Assembly (NCBI GenBank): GCA_051881695.1
Contig: JBJEQJ010000036.1
Coordinates: 1 to 64,000, forward strand
From: CAYJFG01 sp051881695
Lineage (GTDB): Bacteria > Bacillota > Clostridia > Oscillospirales > Acutalibacteraceae
Length of the DNA: 64,000 bases
Direction of reading: 5' to 3'
Part shown: positions 1 through 9,762 of the stretch, one piece after another
How positions within the stretch are numbered: the stretch's first letter is position 1
Layout: each line of letters begins with the position of its first letter
Notes under the pieces: model-generated
The model's input: only the letters and a program-made list of their open reading frames with translations
Told to the model about the DNA's origin: nothing
Databases searched by the model: none
Position numbers and translations under genes: made by a program

Positions 1-1162
1 TAAGGATATGGCGCTTCAGATATTGCCTCATCTTTTAACAAAATCACTTTCTAAAACATATAAGGATAAGCAGGCTGTAATTCTTGTTGCAACATCGGGC
101 GACACCGGTAAGGCGGCTCTTGAAGGCTTTAAGGATGTAGACGGTACAAAAATCATAGTTTTCTATCCGCAAAACGGCGTAAGTCCTATGCAGCAGCACC
201 AAATGAACACTCAGCTTGGCGCAAATGTAAATGTGTGCGCCATTAAGGGTAACTTTGACGACGCACAGACAGGCGTTAAAAAGATATTTACCACTCCTGA
301 GATAATAGATGAGCTTAACGAAAACGGCATGCTTTTCTCAAGCGCAAACTCTATAAACTGGGGCAGACTGCTTCCGCAGATAGTATATTACTTCTCTGCT
401 TACTGTGATATGGTAAACAGCGGAAAGATAAGCTACGGCGACAAAATAAATGTTGTTGTTCCTACAGGTAATTTCGGCAATATCCTTGCTTCTTATTATG
501 CTTTCCGTATGGGACTTCCGGTAAATAAATTTATCTGTGCATCAAATTCAAACAACGTTCTGACAGATTTCATAAATACCGGCGTTTATAATAAGGTAAG
601 AGAATTCTACACAACAGCCTCTCCTTCAATGGATATTTTAGTATCAAGCAATCTTGAAAGACTTTTGTTCCATCTTTCAGGCGAGGATGATAAGACTGTA
701 AAGGATTATATGACCAGGCTTAAAGCAGACGGAAAATATACGGTAAATGAAGAAATTAAAAACAAGGTGTCCTCGCTGTTCTACGGCGGCTACTGCGACG
801 ACAGCGCAACAAAAGCAACGATTAACGATTATTTTGAGAACAGCAGATATCTGTGCGATACACATACAGCAGTTGCACTTAACGTGTACAACCGGTATTT
901 AAAGGATACAGGCGACAAAACCCCTTCCGTAATTGCTTCAACTGCAAGTCCGTATAAATTTTCAAGAAGCGTTCTTGAGGCAATAGCTCACAACGGTGAT
1001 ATTCCGCAGGATGAATTTGAAATTGTGGATAAGCTGTATGAGGTATCCAAGACTGCAGTTCCAAAGCCGCTTGCAGACTTAAAGGGCAGAGAGGTGCGCT
1101 TTAATAATCTTACGTCTCCCGCCGATATGCCGCAGTATGTTTTAAAGGCTCTGGGTATATAA
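1..1162 (+). CDS. thrC: Threonine synthase, 3' part (5' end outside the window)
   Basis: This PLP enzyme converts O-phosphohomoserine to threonine, the last step of threonine synthesis. The reading frame is open from base 2. The first codons read KDMALQILPHLL, the tail of the family motif FKDMALQ, so the AAG at 2-4 probably encodes the PLP-binding lysine. Roughly the first 100 residues therefore lie outside the window, and the ATG at 8 is internal, not the start. The SGDTGKAALEG loop (nt ~90-130) and PTGNFGNILASYY (nt ~460-500) fit the family fold. A metallophosphoesterase follows after 2 bp, suggesting co-transcription. The identity is secure; only the N-terminus is unseen. Confidence 0.95.
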   Translation, partial: KDMALQILPHLLTKSLSKTYKDKQAVILVATSGDTGKAALEGFKDVDGTKIIVFYPQNGVSPMQQHQMNTQLGANVNVCAIKGNFDDAQTGVKKIFTTPEIIDELNENGMLFSSANSINWGRLLPQIVYYFSAYCDMVNSGKISYGDKINVVVPTGNFGNILASYYAFRMGLPVNKFICASNSNNVLTDFINTGVYNKVREFYTTASPSMDILVSSNLERLLFHLSGEDDKTVKDYMTRLKADGKYTVNEEIKNKVSSLFYGGYCDDSATKATINDYFENSRYLCDTHTAVALNVYNRYLKDTGDKTPSVIASTASPYKFSRSVLEAIAHNGDIPQDEFEIVDKLYEVSKTAVPKPLADLKGREVRFNNLTSPADMPQYVLKALGI

Positions 1163-1164
1163 AT

Positions 1165-1854
1165 ATGTCGTTATTTGCCATTGCAGATTTACATTTGTCG
1201 CTTGGTACAGATAAGCCGATGGATGTCTTTAAGGGTTGGACAAATTATGTTGAGCGCGTTGAAAAAAACTGGAAAGCCATTATCACGGAGGATGACACAG
1301 TTGTAATAGCCGGGGATGTTTCGTGGGCGATGAAGCTTGAAGAAACGGCAAGCGACTTTAAATTTATAAATGACCTGCCGGGAAAAAAGCTCATCTTAAA
1401 GGGCAACCATGACTATTGGTGGACAACCAAAAGGAAAATGGATAATTTTCTTTCCGACAACGGCTTTGATACAATCTCGTTTTTGTTTAACAATGCATAC
1501 GCCGCAGACGGTTTTGCTGTTTGCGGAACAAGAGGCTGGTACTACGACGCTGAAACAGACGCAGATATGAAGGTGTTAAACCGTGAGGTAGGCAGACTGA
1601 GAACCTCTATAGAACAGGGGCTTAGCCTTAACCTTGAGCCTGTTGTGTTTTTGCACTATCCGCCTGTATATGCCGATACTCCCTGCAAAGAGATACTTGA
1701 TGTGCTGTATGAGTATGATATTAAAAAATGCTGTTACGGACATATCCACGGCGGAAACGCCGCAAAACGTGCAGAAAACGGCATATATAACGGAATTTCA
1801 TTAAAATTAATAGCGTGTGACTATATAAATTTCACACCTATGCTGATAAGATGA
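1165..1854 (+). CDS. Calcineurin-like metallophosphoesterase
   Basis: A 229-residue predicted soluble two-metal phosphoesterase. The metal-ligand blocks are in the expected order: D8-L-H10, G50-D51, GNHD (80-83), H164 in FLHYPP and GHIHGG (192-197). The fold is minimal, with no signal peptide or extra domain. The start is 2 bp after the thrC stop, so translation is probably coupled. The substrate cannot be read from the sequence; relatives act on phosphodiesters, nucleotides or phosphoproteins. I infer no link to threonine synthesis beyond co-transcription. Confidence 0.85.
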   Translation: MSLFAIADLHLSLGTDKPMDVFKGWTNYVERVEKNWKAIITEDDTVVIAGDVSWAMKLEETASDFKFINDLPGKKLILKGNHDYWWTTKRKMDNFLSDNGFDTISFLFNNAYAADGFAVCGTRGWYYDAETDADMKVLNREVGRLRTSIEQGLSLNLEPVVFLHYPPVYADTPCKEILDVLYEYDIKKCCYGHIHGGNAAKRAENGIYNGISLKLIACDYINFTPMLIR

Positions 1855-1905
1855 TATAATCTAACATTATAATTGCATTAAAGTATAGAAATTGCTGATT
1901 TTTTG

Positions 1906-1914
1906 TGTTATAAT
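1906..1914 (+). promoter_or_regulatory. Extended -10 promoter for tig
   Basis: TGTTATAAT is an extended -10 (TGn plus a perfect TATAAT) 41 bp ahead of the tig start. The -35 region is poor, which is usual for extended -10 promoters. The site lies in the gap after the metallophosphoesterase gene. Confidence 0.5.
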
Positions 1915-1954
1915 TATCATCGCATATTTCTTTAAATTTCAGGAGGAAAAAGTT

Positions 1955-3235
1955 ATGAGTTTAAAATCATCAAATAAGGTAGAAACAAACCGTTACGAGC
2001 TGGAGATAGAGGTTGACGGAGCTACCTTTGAAAAGGAAGTACAGGCAGTATACAGAAAGCAGGTAAAGAAGATTAATGTACCTGGCTTCCGTAAGGGTAA
2101 GGCACCAAGACAAATTATTGAAAAGATGTACGGTGCAGAGGTTTTCTATGAGGATGCTATGCAGAATCTTTATCCTCAGGCCCTTGCAGATGCCGCAAAG
2201 GAAGCAGACCTTAAAATAGTAAACGATAAAATGGATTTAGACGTAGTAAGCGTTTCTAAGGATGGCTTTATTTTCAAGGCAGTAATAACGGTAGAGCCTG
2301 AAACAGATATTGACAACTACAAGGGTATTGAGGTAACAGCAAAGTCAACAGAGGTTACTGACGAAGTTTTACAAAAAGAAATAGACAAGGTAAGAGAGCG
2401 CAACGCAAGACTTATTACAGTTGAGGACAGACCGGCGCAAAACGGCGACAGCGTTGTTATTGACTTTGAAGGCTTTACAGACGGCGTCGCTTTTGAGGGC
2501 GGCAAGGCAGAAAATTATACCCTCGCCTTAGGCAGCGGGAACTTTATTCCGGGCTTTGAGGAGCAGATTGTCGGACACAGCACTAACGATGAATTTACAA
2601 TAAACGTAAAATTCCCGGAGGATTATCAGGCAGAGGAATTAAAGGGCAGGGACGCAGAATTTAAAATTGTTCTTCACGAGATTAAAACTAAGGAATTGCC
2701 TGAGCTTGACGACGAATTTGTAAAGGACGTAAGCGAAAAGGAAACTGTAGAGGAATATAAGGAAGAGCTTAAAAAGGAAACTGAGGAAAGACTTAAAAAA
2801 GAGTCTGAGCAGGATGTTGAAAATCAGATTCTTAATAAGCTTTCAGAGCTTTTACAGGCAGAGATTCCGCAGGCAATGTTTGACAACGCCGTAAACGATA
2901 TGATAAGAGAATTTGATATGCGTCTTCGTTCACAAGGTATGGATATGAACACATATATGCAGTATATGGGTATGGACGAATCCGGACTTCGTGCAGCATA
3001 CGCTCCGCAGGCAGAGCAGAGAGTAAAATTAAGACTTGCCCTTGAAGCAGTAGCTAAAAAAGAAAATATCACAGCTACTGACGAAGAGGTTGAAGCAGAG
3101 TACAACAAGCTTGCAGAGCAGTACAAAATGGAGGCAGACGTTGTTAAGAAGGCAATTGCCAAGGAAGACCTTTCAAAGGATATTGCCGTTGATAAGGCAA
3201 TGAAGCTTGTAAAGGAATCTGCCGTTATTTCATAA
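1955..3235 (+). CDS. tig: Trigger factor, ribosome-bound chaperone
   Basis: This chaperone and peptidyl-prolyl isomerase binds nascent chains at the ribosomal exit tunnel. The ATG at 1955 has AGGAGG at 1941-1946; the frame is open upstream to 1892, but that segment is AT-rich leader. The 426-residue protein matches the usual ~430. The N-terminal domain carries the ribosome-docking signature GFRKGKAPR (44-52). An FKBP-like PPIase domain follows (about 160-245, with GDSVVIDFEGF and IPGFEEQIVG), then a long helical C-terminal substrate-binding domain. It heads the tig-clpP-clpX-lon-engB quality-control cluster, a common Firmicutes arrangement. Confidence 0.97.
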   Translation: MSLKSSNKVETNRYELEIEVDGATFEKEVQAVYRKQVKKINVPGFRKGKAPRQIIEKMYGAEVFYEDAMQNLYPQALADAAKEADLKIVNDKMDLDVVSVSKDGFIFKAVITVEPETDIDNYKGIEVTAKSTEVTDEVLQKEIDKVRERNARLITVEDRPAQNGDSVVIDFEGFTDGVAFEGGKAENYTLALGSGNFIPGFEEQIVGHSTNDEFTINVKFPEDYQAEELKGRDAEFKIVLHEIKTKELPELDDEFVKDVSEKETVEEYKEELKKETEERLKKESEQDVENQILNKLSELLQAEIPQAMFDNAVNDMIREFDMRLRSQGMDMNTYMQYMGMDESGLRAAYAPQAEQRVKLRLALEAVAKKENITATDEEVEAEYNKLAEQYKMEADVVKKAIAKEDLSKDIAVDKAMKLVKESAVIS

Positions 3236-3332
3236 TTTAGAAATAACCATGAATAACACGGCAACGTATTGACTATGCTTTAAAATAGAAAATTTTTCAG
3301 CATTACAATAATTTAACAGCAAAGGAAGGATT

Positions 3333-3917
3333 ATGATGAGCTTAGTACCTTATGTTATTGAGCAAACAAGCAGAGGAGAACGTTCCTATGATATTTTCTC
3401 CCGTTTATTAAACGACAGAATCATTATGCTTACGGAGGAAGTAAACAATACAACAGCAAGCCTTGTTGTTGCACAGCTTCTGTTTTTGGAGGGACAGGAT
3501 CCGTCAAAGGATATTTCCCTTTACATTAACAGCCCCGGTGGCTCCGTTACAGCAGGTATGTCTATTTATGATACTATGCAGTATATTAAATGCGACGTAT
3601 CTACAATCTGTATGGGTATGGCAGCCAGCATGGGAGCATTCTTGCTTGCAGCAGGTACAAAGGGAAAAAGACTTTCGCTGCCGAACAGTGATATTATGAT
3701 TCACCAGCCAAGCGGCGGAGCGCAGGGTCAGGCAACAGATATAATGATTCATGCCGACCATATTATTCAGACAAAGAAAAGACTTAATACAATTCTTTCA
3801 CAGCATACCGGTCAGCCGTATGACGTTATCGCAAGAGATACTGAGCGCGACAACTTTATGACTGCACAGCAGGCTTTGGAATACGGTCTTATTGACAAGG
3901 TTATTACTAACAGATAA
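3333..3917 (+). CDS. clpP: ATP-dependent Clp protease proteolytic subunit
   Basis: The serine-peptidase barrel that degrades substrates fed by ClpX and other Clp ATPases. It has 194 residues, a typical length. The catalytic triad is complete: Ser99 in GMAASMG, His124 in MIHQPSGG and Asp173 in TERDNFMTA. The start has two adjacent ATGs (3333 and 3336) behind GGAAGG at 3324-3329. Relative to the usual S98/H123/D172 numbering the protein is one residue longer, so 3336 may be used. It lies 24 bp upstream of clpX. Confidence 0.97.
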   Translation: MMSLVPYVIEQTSRGERSYDIFSRLLNDRIIMLTEEVNNTTASLVVAQLLFLEGQDPSKDISLYINSPGGSVTAGMSIYDTMQYIKCDVSTICMGMAASMGAFLLAAGTKGKRLSLPNSDIMIHQPSGGAQGQATDIMIHADHIIQTKKRLNTILSQHTGQPYDVIARDTERDNFMTAQQALEYGLIDKVITNR

Positions 3918-3941
3918 CAAAAACGATAGGAGTCAAAAGTT

Positions 3942-5258
3942 ATGCCTAACAGAGAAGACACAACTACAAGGGACATCCATTGCTCGTTCTGCGGAAAACC
4001 GCAGGAGCTTGTAAAGCGTATGATTGCCGGAAACGGCGTATATATATGCGATGAATGTGTAGAGCTTTGCTTATCTATTCTCCACGACGGCGAAGAAACA
4101 AAGAAGAAAAAGAAGGGTAAAACCCCTGAATTTACTAATCTTTTAAAGCCGCAGGAAATAAAAGAAAAGCTTGACGAATATGTTATCGGTCAGGACGAGG
4201 CAAAAAAGACCCTGAGCGTTGCAGTTTACAATCACTACAAGCGCATAAACAATACTGACGATGATATAGACTTTGTTAAAAGCAATGTACTTCTGCTCGG
4301 CCCGACGGGTACGGGTAAAACTCTGTTGGCGCAAACTTTGGCTAAAATACTTGACGTACCGTTTGCCATTGCAGACGCAACTACTCTTACAGAGGCAGGC
4401 TATGTAGGCGAGGACGTTGAAAACATACTGCTAAGACTAATTCAGGCGGCAGATTTTGATATTGAGCGTGCCGAAAAGGGTATTATCTACGTTGATGAAA
4501 TTGATAAAATAGCAAGAAAGTCTGAAAACCCTTCCATTACAAGAGATGTAAGCGGTGAGGGCGTTCAGCAGGCTTTGCTAAAAATACTTGAGGGCACAGT
4601 TTCCAACGTGCCCCCGCAGGGCGGCAGAAAGCACCCGCAGCAGGAGTTTTTACAGATAAATACAAAGAATATTCTGTTTATATGCGGCGGTGCTTTTGAC
4701 GGACTGGAAAAAACAGTGTCAAAAAGGCAAAACTCCTCTGCGCTTGGCTTTGGCGCAGAGATTAAGTCAAAAGCAGAGCTTAACACAACCTCGTGGATGT
4801 CTGAAGTCGTGTCGCACGACCTTGTGAAATTCGGACTTATTCCCGAGCTTGTCGGCAGACTGCCTGTAATTACAGCGCTTGACGGTTTGGATGAAAAGGC
4901 ATTTATACGCATATTGACAGAGCCGAAAAATGCGCTTGTAAAGCAATATCAAAAAATATTTGCCCTTGATGATGTTGTTCTGGAGTTTGACGAGGCAGCT
5001 CTCAGTGCTATAGCTAAAAAGGCAATTGACGAAAAAACAGGAGCCAGAGGACTTCGCTCCATAATGGAAAATACATTGAGAGATTTAATGTTCAGGGTGC
5101 CGTCGGAAATAACTGTAGAGAAAATTATCATCACTGCAGAAACTATTAAAGACCCCGAAAATGTCACCATTATTCACAATCAGTCCAGAAAGCCTATTAA
5201 AATGAGTATCAGCAAAGAAGAAAAGAAAAAGACTTCCAGTAATAACACTGCATCATAA
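3942..5258 (+). CDS. clpX: ClpX ATPase, unfoldase of ClpXP
   Basis: An AAA+ unfoldase that recognises tagged substrates and threads them into ClpP. The 438-residue protein has the N-terminal C4 zinc finger (C14, C17, C36, C39), Walker A GPTGTGKT (120-127), the GYVG pore loop (153-156), Walker B IIYVDEID (181-188) and the RKH-loop region GGRKHPQQEF. The start has TAGGAG just upstream. The C-terminal ~25 residues are a Lys/Ser-rich tail without known function. A terminator-like hairpin follows directly and separates it from lon. Confidence 0.97.
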   Translation: MPNREDTTTRDIHCSFCGKPQELVKRMIAGNGVYICDECVELCLSILHDGEETKKKKKGKTPEFTNLLKPQEIKEKLDEYVIGQDEAKKTLSVAVYNHYKRINNTDDDIDFVKSNVLLLGPTGTGKTLLAQTLAKILDVPFAIADATTLTEAGYVGEDVENILLRLIQAADFDIERAEKGIIYVDEIDKIARKSENPSITRDVSGEGVQQALLKILEGTVSNVPPQGGRKHPQQEFLQINTKNILFICGGAFDGLEKTVSKRQNSSALGFGAEIKSKAELNTTSWMSEVVSHDLVKFGLIPELVGRLPVITALDGLDEKAFIRILTEPKNALVKQYQKIFALDDVVLEFDEAALSAIAKKAIDEKTGARGLRSIMENTLRDLMFRVPSEITVEKIIITAETIKDPENVTIIHNQSRKPIKMSISKEEKKKTSSNNTAS

Positions 5259-5264
5259 TTTATT

Positions 5265-5309
5265 TTGAGTTGTAACTTACTTTTGCAGGTTACAGCTCAA
5301 ATTGTTTTT
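5265..5309 (+). terminator. Rho-independent terminator/attenuator between clpX and lon
   Basis: TTGAGTTGTAAC (5265-5276) pairs with GTTACAGCTCAA (5289-5300), a 12-bp stem with one G-U pair. It is followed by TTGTTTTT (5302-5309). The lon ribosome-binding site starts 2 bases later, leaving no room for a separate lon promoter after the hairpin. Confidence 0.7.
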
Positions 5310-5326
5310 AAAGGAGGTAAAGGTGT

Positions 5327-7798
5327 ATGAAAAAGTATGAAATTCCGGAGGATTTCGATATGTCAGATGAACTTGACGAATTGACCGAAAGCATAGTTTC
5401 GCTTCCCGTTCTGCCGCTTCGAGGTATAGTTTTGTTCCCGGATATGATGCTTCATTTTGACGTTGGGAGAAAAAAGTCTGCACTTGCTATAGACAGCGCA
5501 ATGCGAACAAATCAGACTGTTTTTGTAACAACACAAAAGGACGTTGACGTTCATGACCCCCAAAAGGATGACCTGTATAAAATAGGAGTAATCGCAAGGG
5601 TAGTTCAGGTGCTTAAACAGCCTGAGGGTATTATCCGCGTTGTTGTAGAGGGTGTATGTCGTGCGGCAATTCTCGGTGTAGTAAAGGAAAAACCGTATTT
5701 TACGGCACAAATACAAAAAATATATCCTAATGAGTTTTCCGACTCAAAAGGTGATGAAGTAAGAGAGCTTGCCCTTATAAGGTCTGCAAAGAAAATATTT
5801 GAAGAGTATGTAAGGCTTTCGCCTAAAATGGCAACAGATATTTTATATAAGGTAGGTACCTGCAAAAAAGCAGGTCAGCTTGCCGATTTTATTGCCGGTA
5901 ATATTGTTCTTGAACACAAAAAAAAGCAGGAAATACTAGAAGCCTTCGACCCGCTTAAACGTCTTGCAAAGCTTATTGATATTTTGTTTGACGAGGTATA
6001 TATTTTAGGCATTGAAGAAGAAATTAACAACAAAGCAAGGGAACGAATTGATTATAACCAAAGGGAATACTATCTTCACGAGCAAATGAGAGCAATTCAA
6101 GAGGAGCTGGGTGAGGACGAGGACCCTGCGGACGAGGTTAATCAATACAGAGAAAAAATAAAAGCCTTAACCCTTACCGAAGAAGTACACACGGCACTGT
6201 TAAAGGAAGCCGACAAGCTTTTGAAAATGCCATACGGCTCACAGGAAGCAAATGTTGTAAGAAATTATCTTGACTTGTGTCTGGAGCTTCCGTGGGACAA
6301 GAAAACAAAAGAAAGAATTGATATTTCAAAGGTAAGAAAACAGCTTGACAAAAACCATTACGGCCTTTCAAAGGTTAAGGAAAATATACTGGAGGCACTT
6401 GCTGTAAGAAAGCTGTCGCCGGAGGTAAAAGGGCAGATTTTATGCCTGGTAGGCCCTCCAGGAGTGGGCAAAACTTCAATAGCGCAGTCAATAGCCGCAG
6501 CAATTAACAGAAAATCTCAGCGAATTGCCTTGGGCGGCGTTCATGATGAGTCAGAAATAAGAGGTCACAGGCGCACCTATATCGGCGCTATGCCCGGCAG
6601 AATAATAAATGCCTTAAAGCTTGCAAAGTCAAACAATCCGCTTATTATTCTCGATGAGGTTGATAAGCTTGGCAGCGACTACAAGGGCGACCCGACATCT
6701 GCTCTGCTTGAAGTCCTTGACAGCGAGCAAAATAACGCATTTTATGACCATTATGTTGATTTGCCCTTTGACCTGAGCAACGTAATGTTTATAACTACTG
6801 CAAACGACCGTTCGCAAATTCCCGAGCCTCTGCTTGACAGAATGGACGTTATTGAGCTTGCAAGCTATACAAGAGAAGAAAAATTCAATATTGCAAAAAA
6901 GCACCTACTTCCAAAGCAAATGAAAAACTGCGGCATTAATTCCAAAATGTTTAAGCTTAAGGACGATGCAATCTACGATATTATCGACAGCTATACAAGA
7001 GAAGCAGGAGTAAGAAACCTTGAGCGAAAAATAATTGCATTGCTCAGGAAAGCAGCAGTTTCAATCTTGGAACAGGGTGAAGAGAAAATTACCGTGTCCT
7101 CAAAGAATATAGAAGAGTTTTTGGGTCCCCGAAAATATAAAAACGAAAAGCTTTCGGAAGAAAACGAGGTTGGCGTATGCACAGGGCTTGCATGGACGTC
7201 TGTCGGCGGAGAAACCTTACCGGTGGAGGTATCCGTAGTTGAGGGAACAGGCAAGCTGGAGCTTACAGGCTCTCTCGGAGATGTAATGAAGGAGTCTGCA
7301 AAGCTTGCAGTTACCTGCGTAAGAGGGTTTGCCGAAAGATATGGTATAGATAAGCAGTTTTATAAAAACTGCGATATACATATCCATGCGCCCGAGGGTG
7401 CAGTGCCAAAGGACGGGCCTTCGGCTGGCGTTACAATGACTACTGCACTTGTGTCTGCTCTTTCAGATATGCCTGTTAAACGAGATGTAGCTATGACCGG
7501 TGAAATTACGCTGAGAGGAAAAGTGCTGCCCATAGGCGGCCTTAAAGAAAAAGCTATGGCAGCGTACAGGTACGGTGTAAGCACAGTTATAATTCCATAC
7601 GACAACGCACCGGATTTGGCGGAAATAGACCCTGCGGTAAAGGAAAGCATAAACTTTATTTCGGTTAAATCAATATACGAGGTGCTGGATTATGCGATTG
7701 TTCCTAAAAAAGAGAAAAACGTAAATGATTCTCCTGTAGAGGGAATACTCCCAAAGGTAAAGGGTGTTTCAAAAGTTGTTAATACAATAACACAGTAG
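5327..7798 (+). CDS. lon: ATP-dependent Lon protease
   Basis: A cytosolic AAA+ serine protease for misfolded and regulatory proteins. The 823-residue protein has the LON substrate-binding domain (about 20-215, opening with LPVLPLRGIVLFP), a coiled helical region, Walker A GPPGVGKT (376-383), Walker B IILDEVDK and a C-terminal protease domain with the Ser-Lys dyad (Ser699 in DGPSAGV, Lys740 in GGLKEKA). AAAGGAGGT lies upstream of the ATG. It follows clpX across a terminator-like hairpin and precedes engB by 10 bp, so engB is probably on the same transcript. Confidence 0.97.
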   Translation: MKKYEIPEDFDMSDELDELTESIVSLPVLPLRGIVLFPDMMLHFDVGRKKSALAIDSAMRTNQTVFVTTQKDVDVHDPQKDDLYKIGVIARVVQVLKQPEGIIRVVVEGVCRAAILGVVKEKPYFTAQIQKIYPNEFSDSKGDEVRELALIRSAKKIFEEYVRLSPKMATDILYKVGTCKKAGQLADFIAGNIVLEHKKKQEILEAFDPLKRLAKLIDILFDEVYILGIEEEINNKARERIDYNQREYYLHEQMRAIQEELGEDEDPADEVNQYREKIKALTLTEEVHTALLKEADKLLKMPYGSQEANVVRNYLDLCLELPWDKKTKERIDISKVRKQLDKNHYGLSKVKENILEALAVRKLSPEVKGQILCLVGPPGVGKTSIAQSIAAAINRKSQRIALGGVHDESEIRGHRRTYIGAMPGRIINALKLAKSNNPLIILDEVDKLGSDYKGDPTSALLEVLDSEQNNAFYDHYVDLPFDLSNVMFITTANDRSQIPEPLLDRMDVIELASYTREEKFNIAKKHLLPKQMKNCGINSKMFKLKDDAIYDIIDSYTREAGVRNLERKIIALLRKAAVSILEQGEEKITVSSKNIEEFLGPRKYKNEKLSEENEVGVCTGLAWTSVGGETLPVEVSVVEGTGKLELTGSLGDVMKESAKLAVTCVRGFAERYGIDKQFYKNCDIHIHAPEGAVPKDGPSAGVTMTTALVSALSDMPVKRDVAMTGEITLRGKVLPIGGLKEKAMAAYRYGVSTVIIPYDNAPDLAEIDPAVKESINFISVKSIYEVLDYAIVPKKEKNVNDSPVEGILPKVKGVSKVVNTITQ

Positions 7799-7808
7799 GT
7801 GGAATTTT

Positions 7809-8408
7809 ATGAATTTTAATAAAGCTGAATTTGAGATGGCGGCAGGTACTGCAAAACAGCTTCCGAAATCTGAAAAACCTGAAATTGTATTTTCCGGGCG
7901 GTCAAATGTTGGCAAATCCTCCCTTATCAATAAGCTTGTCAACAGAAAGGCTCTTGCCAGAGTCAGCGCAACACCGGGTAAAACGGCGACAATAAACTTT
8001 TTTGACGCAGGCGATTTTAGGCTTGTCGATTTGCCGGGATATGGTTATGCAAAGGTTTCACAGTCAGAAAAAAAGCGATGGGCAGAGCTTGTAGAGGGAT
8101 ACTTTGCACAGGACAGGCAGTTTTGCTTAATAGTGCAGATTGTAGATTTACGCCATCCGCCCACAAAAGACGATATGCAAATGATAGATTTTCTGTATTC
8201 GTCCGGATTTCCTTTTATAATTGTGCTTACAAAAAAGGACAAGCTAAATAAAACCGAGTTTAATAAGCGTATGGAAAGCATAAATACTGAGCTTTCGTCC
8301 TACAGCGACGTTTTGCTGTTTCCGTTTTCCGCTTTAAAGGGCGACGGTAAGGAGGAAATACAGAATTATATATCCAAATGTGTTGAAGATTTTATGAACG
8401 GTGAATAA
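7809..8408 (+). CDS. engB: Ribosome biogenesis GTPase EngB/YsxC
   Basis: A small TRAFAC-class GTPase needed for late 50S subunit assembly. It has 199 residues, the usual size. The motifs are G1 GRSNVGKSS (30-38), the G2 region TPGKTATINFF, G3 DLPGYGYAKV, G4 TKKDK and G5 SALKG. The start ATG follows GGTGGA. It sits directly after lon, the same order as in Bacillus (tig-clpX-lon-ysxC), and lysA starts 43 bp downstream. Confidence 0.95.
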   Translation: MNFNKAEFEMAAGTAKQLPKSEKPEIVFSGRSNVGKSSLINKLVNRKALARVSATPGKTATINFFDAGDFRLVDLPGYGYAKVSQSEKKRWAELVEGYFAQDRQFCLIVQIVDLRHPPTKDDMQMIDFLYSSGFPFIIVLTKKDKLNKTEFNKRMESINTELSSYSDVLLFPFSALKGDGKEEIQNYISKCVEDFMNGE

Positions 8409-8451
8409 GTAAATTTTGAGGGATAGGAAAGATAAAGAAAGGGTGTTTAAA

Positions 8452-9750
8452 ATGTTTGTAAACGATTGCTTGAATGTAAACGAAAAGGGTCACCTGACTA
8501 TAGGCGGCTGCGATACTGTTGACCTTGTTAAGGAGTACGGCACTCCGCTGTATGTTATTGACGAAAATGCAGTCAGAACAGTATGCAGAGAGTATGTTAA
8601 GTCCTTTGAAAAGCATTACGGCGGAAAGGGCTTGCCGCTTTATGCCAGCAAGGCATTAAGCTGTATGGAGATGTGCAGACTGATTAATTCAGAAAATATG
8701 GGACTTGACGTTGTATCCGGCGGAGAGCTTTACACAGCGGTAAAGGCAGGCTTCCCTACAGAGAAAATCCATTTTCACGGCAATAACAAGACCTTGGAGG
8801 AGCTTGAAATGGCGCTTGACTACAAGGTTGGAAAAATTGTAGTAGACAATTTAACCGAGCTTGAAACGCTTAATGCTTTGGCTGAAGAGAAAAATACCAT
8901 TGTTAAAATTTCAATGCGTATTAAGCCGGGTGTAGACGCACATACGCACGATTTTATCAGAACAGGACAAATTGACTCTAAGTTTGGGTTTGCACTTGAA
9001 ACAGGAGAAGCCTTTGAGGCTGTAAAGAAGGCTCTTGCATATAAAAATATTGAGCTTACAGAGCTTCACTGCCACATAGGCTCACAGATTTTCGACATAG
9101 ACCCGTTTGTTACTGCGGCTGAAATAATGATGGACTTTATAGGGAAGATAAAAGAGGAAACAGGACATACCGTGACCGAGCTGAATCTGGGCGGCGGCTT
9201 CGGTATAAAATATACAGACAAGGATTCTCCGACTGCATATGATAATTATATGAACTCCGTTTCACAGGCTGTAAAAGCAAAGGCTGAGCAGTATGCTATT
9301 CCCGTTCCGTTTATATATATTGAGCCGGGCCGTTCTGTTGTGGGCGAGGCAGGAATTACTCTCTACACGGTAGGCGCAGTAAAAGAAATACCAAACGTGA
9401 GAACTTACGTATCAATAGACGGCGGTATGTGCGACAATATCCGCTTTGCGCTGTATGGCTCAGAATATACTGTTCTTACAGCAAACAAGGCAGATAAAGA
9501 GCCTGATACGGTAGTTACGGTTGCAGGAAAATGCTGTGAAAGCGGCGATTTAATACAAAAGGATGTAAAAATTGCACAGCCTGTGCCGGGTGACAATATA
9601 GCGGTACTGTCAACAGGTGCATATAACTATTCAATGGCTTCTAACTATAACAGAATACAAAAGCCGCCGATAGTTATGGTAAATAACGGTAATGCACGCT
9701 TAATTGTAAAAAGAGAAAGTCTTGACGATATTATTAAAAATGATATTTAA
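8452..9750 (+). CDS. lysA: Diaminopimelate decarboxylase
   Basis: A PLP enzyme that decarboxylates meso-diaminopimelate to lysine. The chosen ATG at 8452 has GAAAGGG upstream; an in-frame TTG at 8416 would add 12 residues with no good Shine-Dalgarno. The 432-residue protein shows the PLP lysine K67 (YASKALSC), HFHGNNKT, GSQIFD, the phosphate loop GGGFGIKY, EPGRSVVGEAG and the dimer-interface CESGDLI. The partner enzymes dapF and dapL are about 43 kb downstream. A strong terminator follows, and with the gap to engB lysA could be the last gene of the lon transcript. Confidence 0.96.
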   Translation: MFVNDCLNVNEKGHLTIGGCDTVDLVKEYGTPLYVIDENAVRTVCREYVKSFEKHYGGKGLPLYASKALSCMEMCRLINSENMGLDVVSGGELYTAVKAGFPTEKIHFHGNNKTLEELEMALDYKVGKIVVDNLTELETLNALAEEKNTIVKISMRIKPGVDAHTHDFIRTGQIDSKFGFALETGEAFEAVKKALAYKNIELTELHCHIGSQIFDIDPFVTAAEIMMDFIGKIKEETGHTVTELNLGGGFGIKYTDKDSPTAYDNYMNSVSQAVKAKAEQYAIPVPFIYIEPGRSVVGEAGITLYTVGAVKEIPNVRTYVSIDGGMCDNIRFALYGSEYTVLTANKADKEPDTVVTVAGKCCESGDLIQKDVKIAQPVPGDNIAVLSTGAYNYSMASNYNRIQKPPIVMVNNGNARLIVKRESLDDIIKNDI

Positions 9751-9762
9751 TAAATGAACCTT

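Noticed and set aside
8..10. ATG at 8 as the thrC start
   Set aside because: The frame is open to the edge, and the codons before it complete the conserved KDMALQ motif with the PLP lysine. The gene continues off the left edge.
2824..3264. A 146-codon frame on the - strand over tig
   Set aside because: Shadow of tig with Ser/Ala-rich low-information sequence.
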